Below, in pieces: positions 58,116-64,000 of a stretch of DNA of 64,000 nucleotides; positions within the stretch are counted from its first letter, which is position 1; every line of letters begins with the position of its first letter. The translations under genes were made by a program, and so were the position numbers. The DNA is from Primulina eburnea (lineage: Eukaryota; Streptophyta; Magnoliopsida; Lamiales; Gesneriaceae). The stretch is taken from the NCBI RefSeq assembly GCF_022965805.1, contig NC_133104.1, positions 20,259,071 through 20,323,070 on the forward strand, read 5' to 3'. Under the pieces are notes generated by a model that was not told the DNA's origin, searched no databases, and saw only the letters and a program-made list of their open reading frames with translations.

Positions 58116-60173
58116 TGAAAGCGGACCGGTTACGGTGGCCGGAAGCGCAACGGAAGTCAAAAATTTATTTAAAATGCAAGAATTTTCGGCCACCCCATCT
58201 TTTGTGCAATATTTACAAAATAACACCAAAACATACATAGGGTGTTAAAAATTTCATTACCTATCAACCTCACAAGGTTGATGATGGCACCAACTTAGTT
58301 GACTAGCAACTAAGGATGACAATCTACAAGCTCTCCTCCACCTTCAAAATTAGGCCCACCACTAGCGAGGTAAAACCCTTCTTGATTTGCACTAGAAAAT
58401 CAAGAGGATTTTTCAATGAGAAGATTTTATTCTCCAAGAAAATGAAGAACAAAAATGGAAGAAAATTGAGAGAAAACTCCTCCAATATTTCGGCCAAGTA
58501 AGAGTGTAGTGTGAGTAGTGAAGTTTAGTCTTGGGTATGGGAAAAGTTGGGAGAAAAGTTGCATGCCATTGCAATTTTTTTAATAAAAAGTAATCAAGAC
58601 TCTTCACCTTCCAAGCATGCAAACCCTAGCATGTCTCACATATATTATATGGTTTTTAACACATTAAAAACCATGGACTAAATTTTAATTATCTCAAAAC
58701 ATTGAGATTAATTAAATACTACTTGAAATTATTCAAGTCCCACTAGTTAAATAATTATTTTAATTGAGCTCTACAAGGCTCAATATTATTTAATTAATTC
58801 AACACTTGAATTAATTTAATTATTTAGACTCTACTAGGTCCACTAGTGTTTAATTAATTCAACACTTGAATTAATTAATTTAGTCCTCAATAATGTTTAT
58901 GAAAATCACAATTTTCAACTACATTATTTACTTGGCCAAATTTTAATCTTAGGAACACTTCCATAAATTAAAATTTATATTTCTCTCATAGAAGTCATAC
59001 TTCTATTTTTCTTTACGCTTATAAACACATTTATAAGCCGTTCAACACATTGAACTATTTTACTTCTCATCGGGGTTTACAAAGCCAATACTTGTGTGGC
59101 TCTCAATGGTTCATTAATACAACTAGCCGTGGGTTCACATCTCTATGTGATTCGGACTAAACATGTCCTTATTCGAACATACCCCAATTGCTCCATTCTT
59201 ACTTATCAACTCCTTGATAGTAAGAACGTCAGAACTCAAGTCTGATAGTACCCAACCAATCACGTTAAACGTCTAGCAGCATCGCTTACGTGATTCCCTA
59301 GGTATCACATGATAGTGCCTGCAAGAACCATTCAATTATGGTTAGCGTACAGTACGGACCCTTCAACTCATATATCCCGACCGATTCGACAACTATTGGT
59401 TTATCGGGAGTTGTCAATGAATCGATACTATGTGTCATGTTGTGATTGCATCGATGGTGTAATCTATGAAACCCCTTTCATAATTACCACCATACTCTGA
59501 TCAGAGATTTCAACCCACACATACATGAAAAACACATAGGATATTCATACCCGTAGGTAAGCGGTGAATCCCCGGCTACAATGCATCGACTCCTATATGT
59601 TTCGCCGTAACACCCAATCTTGCCACCTGATGACCCCATAAGAGTCGGTAAACAAGTCAAAGTGAAACGCTAGCACATAGAGTCTCAATGTTGTCCCGGG
59701 TCATAAGGACTAATGGTGTACAACCATAAACTAGGACATTTCCACTCGGTAAGTGAGAACCACTTGGAAAGTCCTTTATAGAGGGTTGTTCAGTGCACTC
59801 TACCAGGAGCACCTATCTGCATGCTCGGACATCACAATGTCCCCTACCAATGAAACATGGTACTCACATCGCAGATACTAGTCTCTAACTCGAGCGGCCT
59901 TTATCCTTCTTAGTGGCGGCTGAATCGACTAGGAACGGTTTAGAATATACAGTATTCAAAATATGATTTCATGATACTCATCATATGAGCATCCCATATT
60001 CTTTCTACTATTTGTATATTCAAGGACTTTATCTATGCAACTAGCATGGGTATAAAGATAAAGATGCGCCAAATTAATAAATTCAAATATTATTAAAATA
60101 AATATCGTTTATACAAAGAGTTTCATCGTGAACAGTCGGCCAACACTTGGCTCGACGTGCACCTACTCTAACA
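58116..60173 (-). repeat. 3' LTR of copia O
   Basis: 2058 bp, bounded by TGAAAGCGGACCGG and CCTACTCTAACA. The conserved core at about 59080-59900 is shared with the five other copia LTRs in the window. The AT-rich half, with its tandem AATTCAACACTTGAATTAAT units (about 58790-58880), is more variable. Confidence 0.92.
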
Positions 60174-60187
60174 ATCTCCCACTTGCA
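60174..60187 (-). other. Polypurine tract of copia O
   Basis: On the minus strand TGCAAGTGGGAGAT, directly between stop codon and 3' LTR. Confidence 0.8.
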
Positions 60188-63100
60188 CTAGAGCCAACTA
60201 CCCATATACTTCAGACCCATTGATTCGCGATGCTTCTCGAACCATGGTCCTGGTAAAGGCTTAGTTAGTGTATCAGCAACATTATCTGCGGAGCCGACTT
60301 TGTCAATCACGACATCTCCTCTTTCCACGATCTCTCTGAGGATGTGGTACTTTCTCAATACGTGTTTGGACTTCTGATGAGACCTTGGCTCCTTCGCCTG
60401 AGCTATGGCTCCCGTGTTGTCGCACATCACCGGGATAGGAGCAACTTCATTTGGAATGACGCCCAACTCTTGGACGAAATTCCTAATCCAAACAGCCTCC
60501 TTTGCTGCAGCCGATGCAGCAATGTATTCTGCCTCAGTGGTGGAATCCGCAGTACTGTCTTGCTTGGAACTCTTCCAAGAGACAGCACCACCATTGAGCA
60601 TGAATATGAATCCGGAGGTTGACTTCGAGTCATCAACATCGCTTTGGAAGCTAGAGTCGGTATAACCTTCCAATTTTAGTTCTCCACCCCCATAGACCAA
60701 AAACAACTTATTGGTCCTTCTCAAATACTTGAGGATGTCTTTCACAGCTTTCCAGTGTGGAAGACCAGGGTTGGATTGATATCTACTCACTACACTTAGT
60801 GCAAGTGCTACGTCGGGACGTGTAGATATCATCCCATACATGATACTACCAATAGCCGAAGCATACGGAATTCGTGTCATCGCCGCTATCTCTGCATCAG
60901 TCTTGGGAGACATAGATTTGGATAGGGACACGCCATGACACATTGGTAGATGTCCTCTCTTGGACTCATCCATCGAGAACCGCTTCACGATGTTATCAAT
61001 GTATGTGGACTGGGTGAGACCAAGCAATCCTTTTGATCTATCTCTATAAATCTGTATTCCCAATACAAAAGATGCTACACCCAAGTCCTGCATTGAAAAC
61101 TTACTTGCTAACCATATCTTAGTTGATTGCAACATTCCTACATCATTCCCAATGAGTAGAATGTCATCAACATAAAGAACAAGGAACGTCACAGCACTCC
61201 CACTGACCTTCTTATATACACAGGGTTCCTCAGGATTCTTAGTAAAACCAAACTCTTTGATTGTACTATCGAATCTGAGGTTCCAACTCCTAGATGCCTG
61301 CTTAAGACCATAAATAGATCTTTGAAATTTGCATACCATATGCTCACTTTCGATAGATGTAAACCCTTCAGGTTGAGACATGTAAATCTCTTCCTTAATA
61401 TCCCCATTAAGGAAGGCTGTCTTAACATCCATCTGCCATATCTCATAGTCATACCATGCAGCTATGGCTAGCAAAATCCTAATGGACTTGAACATTGCAA
61501 CTGGAGAAAAGGTTTCCTCATAGTCAATACCTTGTTTTTGAGTATACCCTTTTGCTACCAATCGCGCCTTGAAGGTCAACACCTTCCCATCCGCCCCAAG
61601 TTTCCTCTTGTAAATCCATTTACACCCTATGGGAACAATTCCCTCAGGGGGATCCACGAGATTCCACACTTGGTTTGAATGCATGGAATTCATCTCAGAT
61701 TCCATTGCTTCAAGCCATTTGGATGAATCGACATCCGATAACGCTTCCTTGAAGGTCCTTGGATCACATCCAAGATCAGGCTCATCATGGCCCTCTTCAA
61801 GAAGCAGACCATACCTCACAGGTGGTCTCGAGACTCTCTCGGTTCTTCTAGGAGCTTGTATCTCCTCACTTGGCTCCTCGGGTGTGGGTTCTACAACTGT
61901 GGGTGTTTCTCGAACCTCTTCGAGTTCTATCATCTCTCCTTTTCTATCCAACAGAAATTCTTTTTCCAAAAAGGTTGCATTCCTAGAAACAAACACTTTT
62001 GTTTCTTTGGGATGATAGAAATAATATCCAGCTGAATTCTTTGGATATCCCACAAAGTAACATAAAATGGATCGACCTTCCAATTTATCTCCCACTACCT
62101 GCTTCACATAAGCAGGGCACCCCCATATTCTAAAATAAGAATATTTAGGTGGCTTACCCATCCATATCTCATATGGTGTCTTATCAACTGCTTTTGTATG
62201 GACATTGTTCAACAACAGTGCCGCTGTCTCAAGCGCATATCCCCAAAAGGATGGCGGCAACTCCGTGAACCCCATCATAGACCGAACCATGTCCATCAAA
62301 GTTCGGTTACGACGCTCCGAAACACCATTCAACTGCGGTGTAGTGGGCGGAGTCAACTGCGAGAGAATCCCATTCTCTCTAAGATACTCTTGGAACTCGG
62401 CACTCAAGTACTCACCACCTCGATCCGATCGAAGTGTCTTGATGCTTCGTCCCAATTTTTTCTCTACTTCACTTCTGAATTCTTTGAACCTTTCAAAGGC
62501 TTCAGACTTGTATTTCATCAAATACACATACCCATACCTCGAAAAGTCATCGGTAAAGGTGATGAAGTAGGAATGTCCATGCTTAGTGGTGATGCTAAGT
62601 GGACCGCACACGTCAGTATGGATCAAATCCAATAACCCTTTGGCTCGCTCCGCATGGCCCTTAAAGGGAATTTTGGTCATCTTTCCTTTTAGACAGGATT
62701 CACAAGTCGTGAGAGCATTAATATCGGACATATCAAACATGCCAACTCCCACTAGCTTGTTCATCCTTCTTAGGGAAATATGACCTAATCGAGCATGCCA
62801 TAATTGTGCCGAATTAAGAGTATCTTGTTTGCGCTTATTTGTTGTTGTTATCATTTGGACATTGTTAAGTAGAATATCTTTTAATTTTAAGGTGTAGAGA
62901 TTGTTTTCAAGTTCACCCGTACCAACTAAACATTCATTCTTGTAAATATTGCAAACACCTTTGCCAAATAAACAAGAAAATCCATCAATATCAAGCATAG
63001 AAATGGAAATAATGTTTTTAACCAAGTCTGGTACATACAAAACATCTCTCAAAACAAGCTTAAAATCATTGTTCAATATTAAATAAACATCTCCTACGGC

Positions 63101-64000
63101 TTTGGCAGCAACCCTTGCTCCATTGCCCATCCTTAGGAAGGTCTCACCATCTCGGAGCCTCCTACTTCTTCCCATCACCTGCAAATCATTACAGAGATGT
63201 GAGCCACAGCCGGTATCTAATACCCAAGAAGTAGAATTAATCGAGATATTTACTTCAATATAGAACATACCCTTGCCAGAACCCTTCTGCGCAAGATATT
63301 CCCTGCAGTTACGCCTCCAATGTCCAGGCTTCTTGCAGTGATGACAGATGTCAACTGTCTTCTCAGCCTTGGCTGGCGCGGCTGCCACTACGGGACTCGG
63401 AGTCTGCCTCTTCAAGGGCTCGCTCTTCTTGGGGCGCTTGAAAGAACGCTTCTTTCCCTTCCCAGGTGGACCGGTCTTCATGCCAGATGAAGAGCCCACA
63501 TAAAGAACCGACTTCTCCTTTTTGATTGTGGACTCAAAGGTCACAAGCATGTTCACCAACTCTTCAAGGCTGGGCTCGAGCTTGTTCATATTGAAATTCA
63601 CCACAAAAGGATCGAACGAGTTCGGCAGTGACAACAGTAGCACATCCGTGGTCAACTCCGATGGCAAGATCAAATCCATGCCAACGAGCTTGTCCACGAG
63701 CCCAATCAACTTTAAACCATGCTTATGGACCGAAGTCCCATCTCGCATGCGTAAAGTGATGAGCTCCTTTACTGTGGCATGCCTCAAAGGCCGAGTCTGC
63801 TCACCGAAGAGCTCCTTGAGGTGCATATGAATGTCAGCAGCATTCTTAGCATCCTCGAATCGCCTTTGCAGCTCATCGTTCATCGAAGCCTGCATATAAC
63901 ACTTGGCCTTCAAGTCATGGTCGCACCAATCCTTGTAAGTCTGCAGTTCCTCGGGACTGCAGTTAGTCGGAGCCTCATCAGGGGGCGACTCAGTCAGTGT
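60188..64000 (-). CDS. Copia O Gag-Pol polyprotein (N-terminus outside window)
   Basis: An open frame from the window edge to TAG at 60188-60190, so the start codon is outside. Numbering from 63913: gag to about residue 185 (ELQRRFEDAKNAAD, LLLSLPNSFDPFV), a basic linker, and zinc knuckle CHHCKKPGHWRRNC (about 190-203). Protease WVLDTGCGSHLC (about 230) and the pre-integrase HARLGHISLRRMNKL (about 370) follow. Integrase with IHTDVCGPL, TLRSDRGGEYLS and GVSERRNRTLMD (about 430-545), RT with LVLYVDDILLIGND (about 915), and RNase H with [11 protein letters not shown] (about 1120) complete it. The order PR-INT-RT-RH identifies Ty1/copia. All catalytic motifs I can check are present. Gag makes the particle, protease cleaves the polyprotein, RT/RNase H copy the RNA and integrase inserts the DNA. 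No lesion is visible. Confidence 0.93.
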   Translation of the reverse strand, partial: TLTESPPDEAPTNCSPEELQTYKDWCDHDLKAKCYMQASMNDELQRRFEDAKNAADIHMHLKELFGEQTRPLRHATVKELITLRMRDGTSVHKHGLKLIGLVDKLVGMDLILPSELTTDVLLLSLPNSFDPFVVNFNMNKLEPSLEELVNMLVTFESTIKKEKSVLYVGSSSGMKTGPPGKGKKRSFKRPKKSEPLKRQTPSPVVAAAPAKAEKTVDICHHCKKPGHWRRNCREYLAQKGSGKGMFYIEVNISINSTSWVLDTGCGSHLCNDLQVMGRSRRLRDGETFLRMGNGARVAAKAVGDVYLILNNDFKLVLRDVLYVPDLVKNIISISMLDIDGFSCLFGKGVCNIYKNECLVGTGELENNLYTLKLKDILLNNVQMITTTNKRKQDTLNSAQLWHARLGHISLRRMNKLVGVGMFDMSDINALTTCESCLKGKMTKIPFKGHAERAKGLLDLIHTDVCGPLSITTKHGHSYFITFTDDFSRYGYVYLMKYKSEAFERFKEFRSEVEKKLGRSIKTLRSDRGGEYLSAEFQEYLRENGILSQLTPPTTPQLNGVSERRNRTLMDMVRSMMGFTELPPSFWGYALETAALLLNNVHTKAVDKTPYEIWMGKPPKYSYFRIWGCPAYVKQVVGDKLEGRSILCYFVGYPKNSAGYYFYHPKETKVFVSRNATFLEKEFLLDRKGEMIELEEVRETPTVVEPTPEEPSEEIQAPRRTERVSRPPVRYGLLLEEGHDEPDLGCDPRTFKEALSDVDSSKWLEAMESEMNSMHSNQVWNLVDPPEGIVPIGCKWIYKRKLGADGKVLTFKARLVAKGYTQKQGIDYEETFSPVAMFKSIRILLAIAAWYDYEIWQMDVKTAFLNGDIKEEIYMSQPEGFTSIESEHMVCKFQRSIYGLKQASRSWNLRFDSTIKEFGFTKNPEEPCVYKKVSGSAVTFLVLYVDDILLIGNDVGMLQSTKIWLASKFSMQDLGVASFVLGIQIYRDRSKGLLGLTQSTYIDNIVKRFSMDESKRGHLPMCHGVSLSKSMSPKTDAEIAAMTRIPYASAIGSIMYGMISTRPDVALALSVVSRYQSNPGLPHWKAVKDILKYLRRTNKLFLVYGGGELKLEGYTDSSFQSDVDDSKSTSGFIFMLNGGAVSWKSSKQDSTADSTTEAEYIAASAAAKEAVWIRNFVQELGVIPNEVAPIPVMCDNTGAIAQAKEPRSHQKSKHVLRKYHILREIVERGDVVIDKVGSADNVADTLTKPLPGPWFEKHRESMGLKYMGSWL

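Larger units (their letters stand above)
58116..64000 (-). mobile_element. Copia O: apparently intact element, 5' part outside window
   Basis: 3' LTR 58116-60173, polypurine tract, then one uninterrupted Gag-Pol frame to the window edge. The left flank is AGAAG (58111-58115) within gypsy K. The right flank is not visible. No stop or frameshift in over 1240 codons makes it the best candidate for a recently active element here. Confidence 0.88.

Overview
The window is a plant (eudicot) repeat region made almost entirely of nested LTR retrotransposons. No host single-copy gene, rRNA, tRNA gene, CRISPR array or prokaryotic feature is visible. The evidence is Ty3/gypsy and Ty1/copia polyproteins, primer-binding sites matching the 3' end of initiator tRNA-Met, polypurine tracts, TG...CA LTR ends and six pairs of exact 5-bp target-site duplications (TSDs). 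One segment (M, about 46376-49380) resembles predicted proteins I recall from Gesneriaceae/Lamiales assemblies. That is a weak taxonomic hint from memory only.

Layout. 1-6773: gypsy A (minus), whose two LTRs belong to different subfamilies. 6774-9290: leader, primer site and LTR of a copia element (minus). 9291-23765: remnant gypsy E (minus; gag, primer site and one 5' LTR). E's LTR holds copia solo LTR F (plus, TSD CTTCT) and solo LTR G (minus, TSD TTGCC). F in turn holds the complete gypsy B (minus, 11581-19761, TSD TAGTT). 23765-25423: truncated gypsy LTR H (minus). 25424-27225: gypsy I (plus), collapsed from RT directly into its 3' LTR. 27226-27609, about 46238-46375 and 57239-58115: fragments of an old chromovirus-like gypsy K (plus). 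27610-46237: gypsy D (plus, TSD ATACA) inside K, with solo LTR J (minus) in its gag and the complete gypsy C (plus, 36951-45292, TSD TTATT) in its 3' LTR. 46376-49380: unclassified retroelement M with an LTR-like end. 49391-57238: copia LTR N (minus), then 3' part of copia L (plus) holding solo LTR P (minus, TSD GTAGG). 58116-64000: copia O (minus) with an uninterrupted polyprotein running off the window end.

By eye, the youngest insertions are C, B and probably O. C and B each have LTR pairs differing by roughly 1 percent. O has an open frame, but its second LTR is outside the window. D is older, K oldest. Nesting reaches three levels (K > D > C and E > F > B). All gypsy coding regions except B gag are broken. 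Most stops that can be compared with a relative in the window are C-to-T or G-to-A changes, as expected of methylated silenced DNA.

The most unusual signal lies in the gypsy LTRs, not the proteins. Just upstream of the TATA-like site each LTR carries an array of GC-rich near-palindromes in an otherwise AT-rich context. Three motif types occur, and the type does not follow the LTR backbone, as if a cassette were exchanged. Downstream, LTRs of different families share stem-loops whose arms have changed in a compensating way. A double hairpin there is almost invariant, and the D/G families share a putative LTR intron of about 141 bp.
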